DNA of 64,000 nucleotides. Source: an uncultured Chthonomonas sp. (GTDB lineage: Bacteria > Armatimonadota > Chthonomonadetes > Chthonomonadales > CAJBBX01). This document shows, one piece after another, positions 43,618-52,643 of the stretch. A program made the position numbers and the translations under genes. Under the pieces are notes generated by a model. That model searched no databases and was not told where the DNA came from. It worked only from the letters and a program-made list of their open reading frames with translations. The DNA is taken from positions 1-64,000 of the forward strand of contig CAJBBX010000156.1 in assembly GCA_903951425.1 (NCBI GenBank), written 5' to 3'. The stretch's first letter is position 1; the number at the start of each line of letters is the position of its first letter.

Positions 43618-43740
43618 CGAAAGGCCCTCCGGCATGGTGATACGGATGCGGCGGCAAGGCGCCCCTGCATCACTCTCAAGACGGGCCGTCGGGCGGCGTT
43701 GTTCCCCGGACCGGGCCCGCCTTCGCCGGGCGGAACGGCA

Positions 43741-43776
43741 AAGGGCGCCGATCCCATCGCGGGGGTCGGCGCCCTT
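43741..43776 (-). terminator. Hairpin terminator after the aldolase gene
   Basis: AAGGGCGCCGA (43741-43751) and TCGGCGCCCTT (43766-43776) form a perfect 11-bp stem with a 14-base loop, about 30 bp past the aldolase stop on the minus strand. Only a short TTTGCCG follows, so it is a modest intrinsic terminator. It separates the aldolase from the subtilase gene. Confidence 0.6.
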
Positions 43777-43804
43777 GGACCTTCGGACTGGTTCCGGCCG
43801 GAGC

Positions 43805-44758
43805 TTATTTGCTCCCGACGAGCGCCGTGGCCGCCTCAAGCTGCCCTGCCGAGCCCAGGAGCTCGTTCCGGCTGGCGATGAAGTCCGCGTAGGCCGGCAT
43901 GAAAAGCTTGCCGGGGTCGCGCAGGTCGAACTTCTCGGGCTTGTCGCGGAAGAACTCGCGGTGGACGCGGCACCAGACCAGGCGGCCGTCGGTGTCGATG
44001 TTGATCTTGCAGACGCCCTTCTGGGCCGCCGGCAGGTACTCGGCCGGGTTCACGCCCTTGGCGCCGCGCATGGCGCCGCCGGCGGCGTTGATCCGCTCGA
44101 CTTCGTCCTGAGGCACCGACGAGGAGCCATGCATGACCAATGGGAAACCCGGGCAAAGGCGCTGGATCTCCTCGATGACCTCGAAGTGGAGGCCCTGGCT
44201 GCCGGAGAACTTGAACGCGCCATGGCTGGTGCCGATGGCGCAGGCCAGGCTGTCGCAGCCTGAGCGCTCGATGAACTCCTTGGCCTCGGTCGGGTTCGTC
44301 AGCTTGGCATCGGCCTCGGCCACGGAGACGTGCTCCTCGACGCCGCCCAACTGGCCCAGCTCCGCCTCGACGGTGATGCCCTTCGGGTGGGCCGCATCTG
44401 CCACGCGCTTGGTCGCCGCGATGTTCTCCTCGAAGGAGAGGTGCGAGCCGTCGATCATCACGGAGCTGTAGAAGCCGCTCTCGATGCAGTCGTAGCAGGT
44501 CTGCTCGTCGCCGTGGTCCAGATGCACCGCGAAAAGGGCATCCGGCCAGATCTGGTCGGCCGCGCGGATGATCGCCTCGAGCATCAACTTGTTGGTGTAC
44601 GAGCGGGCGCCCTTGCTGATCTGGATGATGAACGGCGCCTTGGACGCCATGTTCCCCTGGAAGAGGCCCATGGCCTGCTCCAGATTGTTGATGTTGTACG
44701 CCCCAAGGGCATACTTGCCGTACGCATGCTCGAATAGCGCGCGGGTCGAAACGATCAC
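43805..44758 (-). CDS. fba: Class II fructose-bisphosphate aldolase
   Basis: The zinc-dependent enzyme cleaves fructose-1,6-bisphosphate (or a tagatose relative) in glycolysis and gluconeogenesis. The 317-residue sequence has GAYNINNLEQ, the zinc motif VHLDHGDEQTCYDCI, EAELGQLGGVEE, AIGTSHGAFKFSG with a metal His, LVMHGSSSVP and KINIDTDGRLVWCRVHREFF, of typical family length. The start is GTG 44758 with GGGAGG six bases upstream. It is a single-gene unit with a hairpin after it. Specificity for fructose or tagatose bisphosphate cannot be read by eye. Confidence 0.95.
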   Translation of the reverse strand: MIVSTRALFEHAYGKYALGAYNINNLEQAMGLFQGNMASKAPFIIQISKGARSYTNKLMLEAIIRAADQIWPDALFAVHLDHGDEQTCYDCIESGFYSSVMIDGSHLSFEENIAATKRVADAAHPKGITVEAELGQLGGVEEHVSVAEADAKLTNPTEAKEFIERSGCDSLACAIGTSHGAFKFSGSQGLHFEVIEEIQRLCPGFPLVMHGSSSVPQDEVERINAAGGAMRGAKGVNPAEYLPAAQKGVCKINIDTDGRLVWCRVHREFFRDKPEKFDLRDPGKLFMPAYADFIASRNELLGSAGQLEAATALVGSK

Positions 44759-44903
44759 TGAATGCCTCCCTTGCTATCGCTCACCGACCGGACCTGCCGG
44801 CTCGGCTTGCACACCATGGCATACGCGCCGCGCGGCCAAAACCGCATTCCGCGCGCGTTCTAACGTATGCGCCTAAGTCTACCCTCGGCCGGGCTCAAGT
44901 TGC

Positions 44904-46025
44904 TCAGGGGGCCTCGCCGGCGGTCACCTTGAACTTGGCCTTGGAGCCGTCGCGCCGCACCACTTCCACCGAGACCTGCTGGCGGATGCTCAGCTTCCGC
45001 TCCATCTCTTTCACCTGCTCGCCACTGGTGATGGCCTGCCCGTCGACACCCACGATCACATCTCCGGCCTCAAGGCCGCTCTCGATGGCGGGCCCGTCTT
45101 GGAAGAGCCGCATGATTACGGCGCCCGGCACCGAGGCCACGCCGTAGCGCCGCACATAGGCGTCGTTATTGGTGTCCGTGATCAGCCCCAGCCATGGCCG
45201 CTTCACCTTACCGAAGCGCTTCAGCTCGTCGGCCACGCGCAAGGCGGTGTCGATGGGGATGGCGAACCCGATCCCCTGGGCGTCGGGACGGACCAACGAG
45301 TTAATGCCGATCACCTTGCCCTGCAGGTTAACCAAGGCGCCGCCCGAGTTGCCGGGGTTGATGCCGGCGTCGTGCTGGATCATGTCGGCATAGATGCGGT
45401 CATCTACCTGGATCGGCCGGTTGAGCGCGCTGATCACGCCGTGGCTCACCGTGAACCGCAGTTCCAGCGGGTTGCCCAGGGCCACCACGATCTGGCCGGG
45501 GATCACTCCGCGCACCGTCCCCACCTGGGCGGCCGGCAGGTCCTTGCCGTCGATCTTCATCAGCGCCACGTCGGTGGTGTGGTCCGCGCCCACCACCGTG
45601 CCCTGGAACTTGCGGCCGTCGAGCAGTGTGACGCTGATCTTCCGGTTCGCTGCGTTGGTAGCACCCACCACATGCTCGTTCGTCAGGATGTAGCCGTCCC
45701 GCGTGATGATCACCCCGGAGCCGTGGCTGGCCATGTCGCGGGTGACCGGTCGGCCGTCGCCGAAGAAGTCGTCGAACATCGACCGCTGCATCTGCACCCG
45801 GTCCGTGCGGTCAATGTTCACCACGGACTTGTTGGCCGCCTGAGCCGCCCGGGCGTAGACCTCCTCCGGCGCCAGCGTCGTCTGCGGCGCGGCCGGAGCG
45901 ACGTTGAGCCCGTTGGTCTGCGCATCGCTGAAGGGCATCTGCCACGCCACGCGCAGGCCGGAAACGACCAGCCCTGCGGCGAAGAGGGCGATGCCCCCGA
46001 TGATCATGGTTGCCGATCTACCCAT
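44904..46025 (-). CDS. HtrA/DegP-family (S1C) serine protease
   Basis: The 373-residue protein has an N-terminal membrane anchor (ATMIIGGIALFAAGLVVSGL) and a trypsin-like domain with the complete triad: H118 (TNEHVVGA), D152 (HTTDVALMKI) and S227 (NPGNSGGALVN). A single PDZ domain lies at about 285-370 (SGLEAGDVIVGVDGQAI). One PDZ and an anchor fit DegS/HtrA-like periplasmic or extracellular quality-control proteases. ATG 46025 follows GAGGTGA. It lies 34 bp after lepA, so the two are probably co-transcribed. Confidence 0.93.
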   Translation of the reverse strand: MGRSATMIIGGIALFAAGLVVSGLRVAWQMPFSDAQTNGLNVAPAAPQTTLAPEEVYARAAQAANKSVVNIDRTDRVQMQRSMFDDFFGDGRPVTRDMASHGSGVIITRDGYILTNEHVVGATNAANRKISVTLLDGRKFQGTVVGADHTTDVALMKIDGKDLPAAQVGTVRGVIPGQIVVALGNPLELRFTVSHGVISALNRPIQVDDRIYADMIQHDAGINPGNSGGALVNLQGKVIGINSLVRPDAQGIGFAIPIDTALRVADELKRFGKVKRPWLGLITDTNNDAYVRRYGVASVPGAVIMRLFQDGPAIESGLEAGDVIVGVDGQAITSGEQVKEMERKLSIRQQVSVEVVRRDGSKAKFKVTAGEAP

Positions 46026-46059
46026 GCGTCACCTCACACCATGCCTGTCGATACGGTCG

Positions 46060-47871
46060 TCAGGACTCCCCTATTTTGAGGACGCTCAGGAACGCCTCCT
46101 GCGGGATCTCCACTGCGCCGATCTGTTTCATCCGCTTCTTGCCCTCTTTCTGCTTCTCGAGTAGCTTCCGCTTGCGGGTGATGTCGCCGCCGTAGCACTT
46201 GGCGGTGACGTTCTTGCGGAAGGGCTTCACGGTCTCCGCGGCGATGATCTTGCCGCCGATGGCCGCTTGGATGCGCACCTCATACTGCTGGCGTGGCACC
46301 ACTTCCTTCATCTTCTCGGCCAGGGCTTTGGCTCGCGGGAAGGCCTTCTCGCGGTGGGTGATGAAGGAGAGGGCGTCCACCGGGTCGCCGTTGAGCAGGA
46401 TGTCCAGCTTGATGAGCTTCGACTCCCGGTATCCGCTCGGTTCGTAGTCGAACGAGGCGTATCCCCGCGTCCGGCTCTTCAACTGGTCGAAGAAGTCCAT
46501 CAGGATCTCGCCCAGCGGCATCTGGTAGTGGAGTACCACTCGGTCCGGCCCGGGGTGGTCCATCTTCACGAACTCGCCGCGGCGGTCCCTTGCCAGGTCC
46601 ATCACGGTGCCCACGTAGGTCGAGGGGATGAACACCGTCGCCTCAACGTAGGGCTCCTCGATGGAAAGGATGGTCGTGGGCTCGGGCATATGCGCCGGGT
46701 TGTCGACCTCGATCATCGTGCCGTCGGCCCTGTTCACGTGGAAGACCACCGAGGGTGAGGTGGCGATAAGCTCCAGCCCGAACTCGCGCTCCAGCCGCTC
46801 CTGGATGATCTCCAGGTGCAAGAGGCCGAGGAAGCCGCAGCGGTACCCGAACCCCAGCGCCGCCGACGTCTCCGGCTCAAACGAGAGCGCCGCATCGTTC
46901 ATCTGCAGCTTCTCAAGGGCCTCGCGCAGGTCCGGGAAGTCCTTGCTGTCGATGGGGTAGAGGCCGCAGAAGACCATGGGCTTGGCCTTGCGGTAGCCGG
47001 GCAACGCCTCTGTGGCGGGCCGCTCGGCTTCGGTAACAGTGTCGCCCACGTTGGCCTCGCCGATGGTCTTGATCGACGCGGTGAAGAAGCCCACCTCGCC
47101 GGTGAGCAGCGCCTCGCTGTTCTCCATCTTCGGTCGGAAGACGCCTACCGTGCCGACCTCGAACTCCTTGCCGTTGGCCATGAAGCGGATCGGCATGCCG
47201 GGCTGCATCTTTCCGTCGATGATCCGCACGTAGCAGACCACGCCCAGGTAGGGGTCGAAGTGGCTGTCGAACACCAGGGCCCGCAGCGGCGCCAACGGGT
47301 CGCCAGAGGGCGGCGGGATGAGTCGCACGATGCGGTCCAGGATGTCGGCGGTGCCGATGCCCTGCTTGGCGCTGGTCAGCACCGCCTCGTGGGCCTCCAG
47401 CGAGAGGACGTTCTCGATCTCGTCGCGCACGCGCTCGGGCTCGGCCGCCGGCAGGTCGATCTTATTGATGACCGGGATGATCGCCAGGTCGTGCGCCATG
47501 GCCAGGTTCACGTTCGCCATGGTCTGCGCCTCTACGCCCTGGGCCGCGTCCACCACCAGCAGCGCGCCCTCGCAGGCCGCCAGCGACCGCGAGACCTCGT
47601 AGGTGAAGTCCACATGGCCGGGCGTATCGATGAGGTTGAGCTCGTACCCCTCGCCGCTGGGCGTGGTATGCCGGAGGCGGACGGCCGTCATCTTGATGGT
47701 GATGCCGCGCTCGCGCTCGATGTCCATGGTGTCCAGCGCCTGGGCCTGCATGTCCCGACCGGTGATGGCTCCGGTATGCTCCAGGATGCGGTCGGCCAGC
47801 GTGGACTTGCCGTGGTCGATGTGCGCGATGATGCAGAAGTTTCTGATATGGTCTTGGGAGTATGTGTTCAT
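46060..47871 (-). CDS. lepA: Elongation factor 4 (LepA, back-translocating GTPase)
   Basis: LepA is a ribosome-associated GTPase related to EF-G. The 603-residue protein has all G motifs ([33 protein letters not shown]), a domain II ([14 protein letters not shown]) and the LepA-specific C-terminal domain with [48 protein letters not shown]. The length is standard. It starts at ATG 47871 ([12 protein letters not shown]); I see no strong ribosome site there. A useful phylogenetic marker for the host. Confidence 0.98.
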   Translation of the reverse strand: MNTYSQDHIRNFCIIAHIDHGKSTLADRILEHTGAITGRDMQAQALDTMDIERERGITIKMTAVRLRHTTPSGEGYELNLIDTPGHVDFTYEVSRSLAACEGALLVVDAAQGVEAQTMANVNLAMAHDLAIIPVINKIDLPAAEPERVRDEIENVLSLEAHEAVLTSAKQGIGTADILDRIVRLIPPPSGDPLAPLRALVFDSHFDPYLGVVCYVRIIDGKMQPGMPIRFMANGKEFEVGTVGVFRPKMENSEALLTGEVGFFTASIKTIGEANVGDTVTEAERPATEALPGYRKAKPMVFCGLYPIDSKDFPDLREALEKLQMNDAALSFEPETSAALGFGYRCGFLGLLHLEIIQERLEREFGLELIATSPSVVFHVNRADGTMIEVDNPAHMPEPTTILSIEEPYVEATVFIPSTYVGTVMDLARDRRGEFVKMDHPGPDRVVLHYQMPLGEILMDFFDQLKSRTRGYASFDYEPSGYRESKLIKLDILLNGDPVDALSFITHREKAFPRAKALAEKMKEVVPRQQYEVRIQAAIGGKIIAAETVKPFRKNVTAKCYGGDITRKRKLLEKQKEGKKRMKQIGAVEIPQEAFLSVLKIGES

Positions 47872-47944
47872 AGGTTGGAGGTAGGCGTTGGTCGACTCTG
47901 CGCCGCTTGCATTATAGCACCCGCCCGCTCACCGGTCGGGGAGG

Positions 47945-49030
47945 CTACCGGCAGAGGTCAACGATGCGCTGGGCCGCCAGCGCCGCGCCGCCGCCGGGCA
48001 CGGCCCTGGGGCCAGCCTCTCGCAGGCGAGCGGCTACGGCCGGATCGAGGAGGCGCCCGACGGCGTCGGCGACTTGCGCGGCATCCAGCGACCGTAGCCG
48101 CAGCGCCGCGCCCGCCTCGGCCAACCGGTCGGCGCGGGCCTCCTGGTCGTCGACTTGCCGCGCAAAGGGGTAGAGCGCCGTGGGCACACCGTGGTGCAGC
48201 AGCTCCATTGTGGAGTTGTAGCCCGCCGCGCTGACGGCCGCGTCGAAGGCGCCGTAGAGGTCCGCCATTGGGTAGTAGCGCACGGCCGTCACGCCGGGCT
48301 GGCGCGGGGCCGCTCCCCGATAGAGGGGCGCCGCCGCCACGGCCACATGCGCCGCGCCGCCGGCCAGGGCGCCCACGGTCTGCTGCAGCGCGGCGTCCAT
48401 ATCCTTGTCGCCGCCGCCGCCGAACGTGACGTAGACCACCGGTCCCTGCTCGGGCAACCCCAGCAGAGGGCGAGCCTCGGCGCGGGGCAGCGCTTCGTCC
48501 GCCTCTCGGAGCAGGATCGGCCCGGTCCAGGCGGTCTCCAGCCCATCCGGCACGGGCGCCTCCTCCTCGCCGGGGCTGTGCGGCACGATGGCGAGGTCGT
48601 AGAGCGCCAGCGTGTTCTGCATCAGCGCCGTCCGTGCCGCCTCCATCCGCTGGGCGCGGAAGACGAACACGCGCCGGCTGTCCCATCGCAGCACCGGCAG
48701 CAGCTCCTGCATCGCGCCGGCCGGGAAGGTATCCACCACCAGTACGTGGGGATGGAACGAGGCCATCAGGTTCAGCGTCACCGTCTGCAGCATCCGCGAG
48801 TAGGTGCCCGGACGCAGTCCGGCCTGCGCACGGAGGCTCTTGGAGGGCACCTTGAAGGCCGCGAAGCCCTCCCGATAGATCACATCCTCGGCCTCGGATG
48901 AGGTGAAGTAGACGATCTCAGCCTCGGGCAGCAGGCTCCGTACGCGCCGCCCGATGGCCAGGAGCCGGGAGACGTGCCCCAGCCCCAGGCCGTTCACGGC
49001 GTAGAATAGGATGCGCGGACAGCGGACCAT
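47945..49030 (-). CDS. MurG-like GT-B glycosyltransferase
   Basis: The 361-residue protein has the GT-B layout: RILFYAVNGLGLGHVSRLLAIG at the N-terminus, a second Rossmann half with VVYVTFGGGGDKDMDAAL and a donor loop (YYPMADLYGAFDAAVSAAGYNSTMELLHHGVPTALYPFARQVDDQEARADRL) that resembles MurG and MGDG synthase donor sites. It likely transfers a nucleotide sugar to a lipid or glycan, in the cytoplasm or at the membrane. It lies between lepA and the TPR gene, with 12 bp to the latter. The acceptor is unknown. Confidence 0.8.
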   Translation of the reverse strand: MVRCPRILFYAVNGLGLGHVSRLLAIGRRVRSLLPEAEIVYFTSSEAEDVIYREGFAAFKVPSKSLRAQAGLRPGTYSRMLQTVTLNLMASFHPHVLVVDTFPAGAMQELLPVLRWDSRRVFVFRAQRMEAARTALMQNTLALYDLAIVPHSPGEEEAPVPDGLETAWTGPILLREADEALPRAEARPLLGLPEQGPVVYVTFGGGGDKDMDAALQQTVGALAGGAAHVAVAAAPLYRGAAPRQPGVTAVRYYPMADLYGAFDAAVSAAGYNSTMELLHHGVPTALYPFARQVDDQEARADRLAEAGAALRLRSLDAAQVADAVGRLLDPAVAARLREAGPRAVPGGGAALAAQRIVDLCR

Positions 49031-49042
49031 GGGCGCTCCGCG

Positions 49043-50806
49043 TCAGGACTGGTCGGAGCCCAAGAAGTCGGCCCCGGCCGCATCCCTGTCGCCGCCAACG
49101 TCGGAACCCGAAGAGAGGAAATCGACGCCCGCTGCGTCGGACGTGGTGTCCAGCGACGATGCCGCACGCTCGGACGAGTAGTCGGAGTAGTTGTGGTGGT
49201 CCGGGTAGAAGGTGTAGCCGCCGTACCCCATGCCGTAGCCGCCGCCCCAACCCCAGCCCCACGCCGGCCGGTGCCAGCTCCAGAACATATGGTCGATGAC
49301 CGAAAGCGTCACCATGTCGCTGAGTAGCGATCCGCCGCCGTAGCCCCTGCCGTAGTAGTCGTTGTACGGGTTGTAGTCCGGGTACGCATACCAAGGCACC
49401 GTCCGCCCCTGGTGCTCGAACGCACGGATCTGGGGCATGGCGCCGGTCTTGATGGTGGCCAGGTCGGCCATGCAGGCCAGGACCTTCTGCCGCTCACCTT
49501 CCAGCTTCACCGTCACAGGGGTCAGTTCGTCCAGGTAGCTGGGGCGCGAGCAGAAGAAGCAGACGCCCTTCTCTTCCTCAGGCACCGAGGACCAGTCCGT
49601 GCCGTCCGTAGATGATCGCACGGCTTCGGCGTAGACCGGCGGGGCGGCCCCGGTAGCTCCATTGGAGCCGCCGGGGCCACGGTCAGGGCGCGATGCCACC
49701 GTGCGAGCCCCCTCAATATCGCCCTGTGCGGATGCCAGCAGGGCCTCGGCTCGCTGGAGCTCGGAGTCCTTTCGCGCGCGGACCACAATGCGCGCTGCCT
49801 CGTCCAGCTTGGTGCCGGCGCTCAGGCGGTACTCGCGCACCCGGGCAGCCGCCGTTGGCGAGAGCGACTCCTCCAGGCTGTCAAGGCTAGAGATGGCCGC
49901 GATGATGTCGGTCTTCTTCCGCTCGATGGAGGAGCGCCGCGCCCGCATGGAGCGCCGGTTGGCCGCTGATCGCAGGGCCACCACGGTGATGACGATGCCG
50001 CCGCCTACCAGCAGGACCGTGAACCAGACCATGCCCGTGCTCCTTGTCTGCGCCGTCCGCGTGGCCACCAGCGACCGGGCAAGCTGCTCTAGCCCCTCCG
50101 TGTAGCGGCCCGTCTCCATCATGGGCGCCACCTGCTTTACGGCATCCCGCAGCTTGGTCTTGGACAACTGCTTGCTGGACGCCGACACTCCCGCGCGGCT
50201 GGCGGCAATGACGTACCCTGAGCCGAGGTTCAGGTAGTCGCGGATGCGCGATGCCTCCCGCGCCAGCGTCGAGCTGCCGGATCGGGAGTTTAGGACGGCG
50301 AACTTCACCACGGTAGGCTTCAGCGAGTTGGCAACCGCCTGCAGCCGCGCCGCGTCCACGTTCATGCCGGGCGCCACGTAGACATCACCCGACATGAGCG
50401 CCGCCGTGATGCCGCCTGAGCTCGCCGAGGAGGGCTGCGACCCTCGCCGGCCGCCCTCATTGCCGCCCGACTGGTGCGGCCTCGCCTTGGCTTCCAGTCG
50501 TTTGAGCGTCTCGTCCACCTTTGCTGGATCGCTGGCGAAGCCCTTGCTGGGGTCTACCTTGACGGCCTGCTGAACGGCCTGCAGAGCATCGTCAGGGCGG
50601 TTGAGCTTGTTGTACGCGAAGTTCAGCTGCCACCAGGCCTTGGCGTTGCCGGGCTCTTGACGGGTGGCCTGCTCCAGCCGCTTGGCCGATTCGGCATACT
50701 TGCCCGCCTTGTAGAGAGCTCTTCCCTCGTCCAGCGGCCCGGCCCATGCCGCGCATGCGGCGGCCAACAGCGCCAGGCCCAGCATGGCCGGTCGTAAGCG
50801 TCCCAT
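49043..50806 (-). CDS. TPR-containing secreted or membrane protein with cysteine pair, function unknown
   Basis: The 587-residue product starts at ATG 50806 (AAGGAG seven bases upstream) with a signal peptide (MLGLALLAAACAAWA). TPR-like helices follow (GRALYKAGKYAESAKRLEQATR, GNAKAWWQLNFAYNKLNRPDDALQAVQQA). A region with VDAARLQAVANSLKPTVVKFAVL and a transmembrane helix (MVWFTVLLVGGGIVITVVAL) comes next, then a coiled coil. The C-terminus has GVCFFCSRPSYL and a Gly/Tyr/Trp-rich tail (WHRPAWGWGWGGGYGMGYGGY). I recognise no function. The ORF is open upstream, but that extension is shadow of the deacylase gene. It precedes the glycosyltransferase by 12 bp. Confidence 0.7.
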   Translation of the reverse strand: MGRLRPAMLGLALLAAACAAWAGPLDEGRALYKAGKYAESAKRLEQATRQEPGNAKAWWQLNFAYNKLNRPDDALQAVQQAVKVDPSKGFASDPAKVDETLKRLEAKARPHQSGGNEGGRRGSQPSSASSGGITAALMSGDVYVAPGMNVDAARLQAVANSLKPTVVKFAVLNSRSGSSTLAREASRIRDYLNLGSGYVIAASRAGVSASSKQLSKTKLRDAVKQVAPMMETGRYTEGLEQLARSLVATRTAQTRSTGMVWFTVLLVGGGIVITVVALRSAANRRSMRARRSSIERKKTDIIAAISSLDSLEESLSPTAAARVREYRLSAGTKLDEAARIVVRARKDSELQRAEALLASAQGDIEGARTVASRPDRGPGGSNGATGAAPPVYAEAVRSSTDGTDWSSVPEEEKGVCFFCSRPSYLDELTPVTVKLEGERQKVLACMADLATIKTGAMPQIRAFEHQGRTVPWYAYPDYNPYNDYYGRGYGGGSLLSDMVTLSVIDHMFWSWHRPAWGWGWGGGYGMGYGGYTFYPDHHNYSDYSSERAASSLDTTSDAAGVDFLSSGSDVGGDRDAAGADFLGSDQS

Positions 50807-50858
50807 TCGTTCGGCTCCTTGGTCGGGTACTGTGGCGCCTCCGACGGCGCTCGACACA

Positions 50859-52454
50859 CTAAGGTTGATACGCCCCTCCGGCGGTGCGGGTTTCGACCGG
50901 GCCGGCCTGGCGGCCCCGGATGGCGCGCCCCGGCTTGGCTCCGGTGTGCTTTCCGTTGCGAACCACGACCTCGCCGTTGACCACCACCCAGGGGATCCCC
51001 GCCGGGAAGGCGTGGGGCTGCGCAAAGGTGGCCGTGTCCGCCACGCTGCTCGGGTCGAAGACTACCACGTCGGCCGCCCTGCCGGCCGCCAGCCGCCCTC
51101 GTTCGGCGATTCCGAACGTGTCGGCGGGCAGCGACGTCATCTTACGAACCGCCTCCTCCAGCGTCAGCAGGCCCTTGTCGCGCACGTAGCGGGCAAGCAC
51201 CCGGGCGTTGTTGCCGTAGCCGCGCGGGTGGGGCACGCTCTTGCCGACGCGCCGCACGCCGGAGTCGGAGCCGACCATTGTATGCGCGTCCTGCATGAAG
51301 GCCTGCAGGTCTTCCTCGCTCATCCCGTGGAAGACCGCCCCGGCGCCGCCCTTGGCCTCGATCTCGAGGATCAGGTCGACCTGGTTCGCCAGGTCGGTAT
51401 TGCCCTTCACAATCCGGGTGGCTTCCGGCAGGTCCAGTCCGTTCAGCTTCCGGTTGCATCGGCAGTCTGCCAGCGTCACCCAGTTGAAGTCCGGCCGCTT
51501 GCGTCGCGCAGGAGTCTCGCACATCTCCGCTTCCATCCGTGCGCGCTCGGCCGGATCAGCCAGCCGCTTGCGGAACGCCCCGGCGCCGCCCTCCAGCGCC
51601 CAGGCCGGGATCAGTTGCCCCAGCCCCGTGCTCGATGCCGTGTAGGCGTACTGGTCCTGCGTCACGCGGAGGCCCTCGGCGCGGGCGGCGTTCAGCAGTC
51701 CGAGAACCTCGGCGTGACGACCCCAGTTGTTATCGCCGGAGAGCTTGATGTGCGAGACCTGCACCGGGATCCCCGCGCCGCGGCCTATGGCCAGCGTCTC
51801 CTCCAGCGCAGCCCGTATGTTGGTCCCCTCCGAGCGCATGTGGCTGGTATAGATGCCCCCAAACCGCGCCGCCACACGGGCCAGGTCGATGATCTCGTCG
51901 GTCTTTGCGAAGACGCCCGGCAGGTAGATGAGCCCCGTAGACAAGCCCAGCGCGCCCTGCCGCATGGCCGTCTCCACCATGCCGCGCATGGCCTCCATCT
52001 CCTCGAAAGTAGGCGGCCTGTCGAAACTGCCCCCCATGGCCTTCTCGCGCACGGAGCTGTGGCCCACCAGCATCCCGATGTTCAGCGAGATGCGCCTCCG
52101 CTCGGCCTCCTCCAGGGACGCGCCGATGTCGTCGGGCGACTCGCCGCAGTTGCCCGCGATCACCGTAGTCACGCCGTCGCGCACGAAGTTCTCGGCTCTG
52201 GGTAGGACCAGCACGTTCTCGGCGTGGGTATGCACGTCGATGAAGCCCGGCGCCACCGTAAGCCCCGAGGCGTCGATCTCCCTGCGCCCCTTGCCGAGGC
52301 AAGGCTCCACCGCCACGATGCTCCCGGCGCGGATGCCCACGTCGGCCGGGCGCGCGGGAGACCCCGTGCCGTCGATGACGGAGCCGCCCCGGATCACCAG
52401 GTCGAACCGTGCCGGCGGTCTGACGGTAGTGTGAGGTAACGACAGCATGAACAT
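50859..52454 (-). CDS. N-acyl-D-amino-acid deacylase (amidohydrolase family)
   Basis: The 531-residue protein has the D-aminoacylase branch pattern: FDLVIRGGSVIDGTGSPARPADVGIRAG, the metal motif PGFIDVHTHAE, DGVTTVIAGNCG, SHMRSEGTNI, VQVSHIKLSG and the late FHGMSEEDLQAFMQ and SDSG segments. These enzymes hydrolyse N-acyl-D-amino acids or dipeptides, often in cell-wall recycling. I use ATG 52454 (GGAGGAG eight bases upstream); ATG 52496 is an alternative. There is no signal peptide. It lies 53 bp upstream of the TPR gene and is divergent from the GH gene. Confidence 0.85.
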   Translation of the reverse strand: MFMLSLPHTTVRPPARFDLVIRGGSVIDGTGSPARPADVGIRAGSIVAVEPCLGKGRREIDASGLTVAPGFIDVHTHAENVLVLPRAENFVRDGVTTVIAGNCGESPDDIGASLEEAERRRISLNIGMLVGHSSVREKAMGGSFDRPPTFEEMEAMRGMVETAMRQGALGLSTGLIYLPGVFAKTDEIIDLARVAARFGGIYTSHMRSEGTNIRAALEETLAIGRGAGIPVQVSHIKLSGDNNWGRHAEVLGLLNAARAEGLRVTQDQYAYTASSTGLGQLIPAWALEGGAGAFRKRLADPAERARMEAEMCETPARRKRPDFNWVTLADCRCNRKLNGLDLPEATRIVKGNTDLANQVDLILEIEAKGGAGAVFHGMSEEDLQAFMQDAHTMVGSDSGVRRVGKSVPHPRGYGNNARVLARYVRDKGLLTLEEAVRKMTSLPADTFGIAERGRLAAGRAADVVVFDPSSVADTATFAQPHAFPAGIPWVVVNGEVVVRNGKHTGAKPGRAIRGRQAGPVETRTAGGAYQP

Positions 52455-52643
52455 GGGTGCGCTCCTCCGTGTGCGTGGCGGGGCCATGAAGACCACCGAG
52501 CCTGCCTACGGTATACACGATGGGTCAAGGCGCCACCATCGGCCGTGCGCCCTTGAGCTACCTCCGTCAACCCCGTCCCAGGGCAGCCGCCCGCCGTCTG
52601 CGGTACCATGGCTTCCAACCACGGCGCAGGAGGGCGACAACCC

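Noticed and set aside
44759-44903. Promoter for the class II aldolase gene
   Set aside because: I could not find a -35/-10 pair with acceptable match and spacing in the 145-bp gap, so it is not listed.
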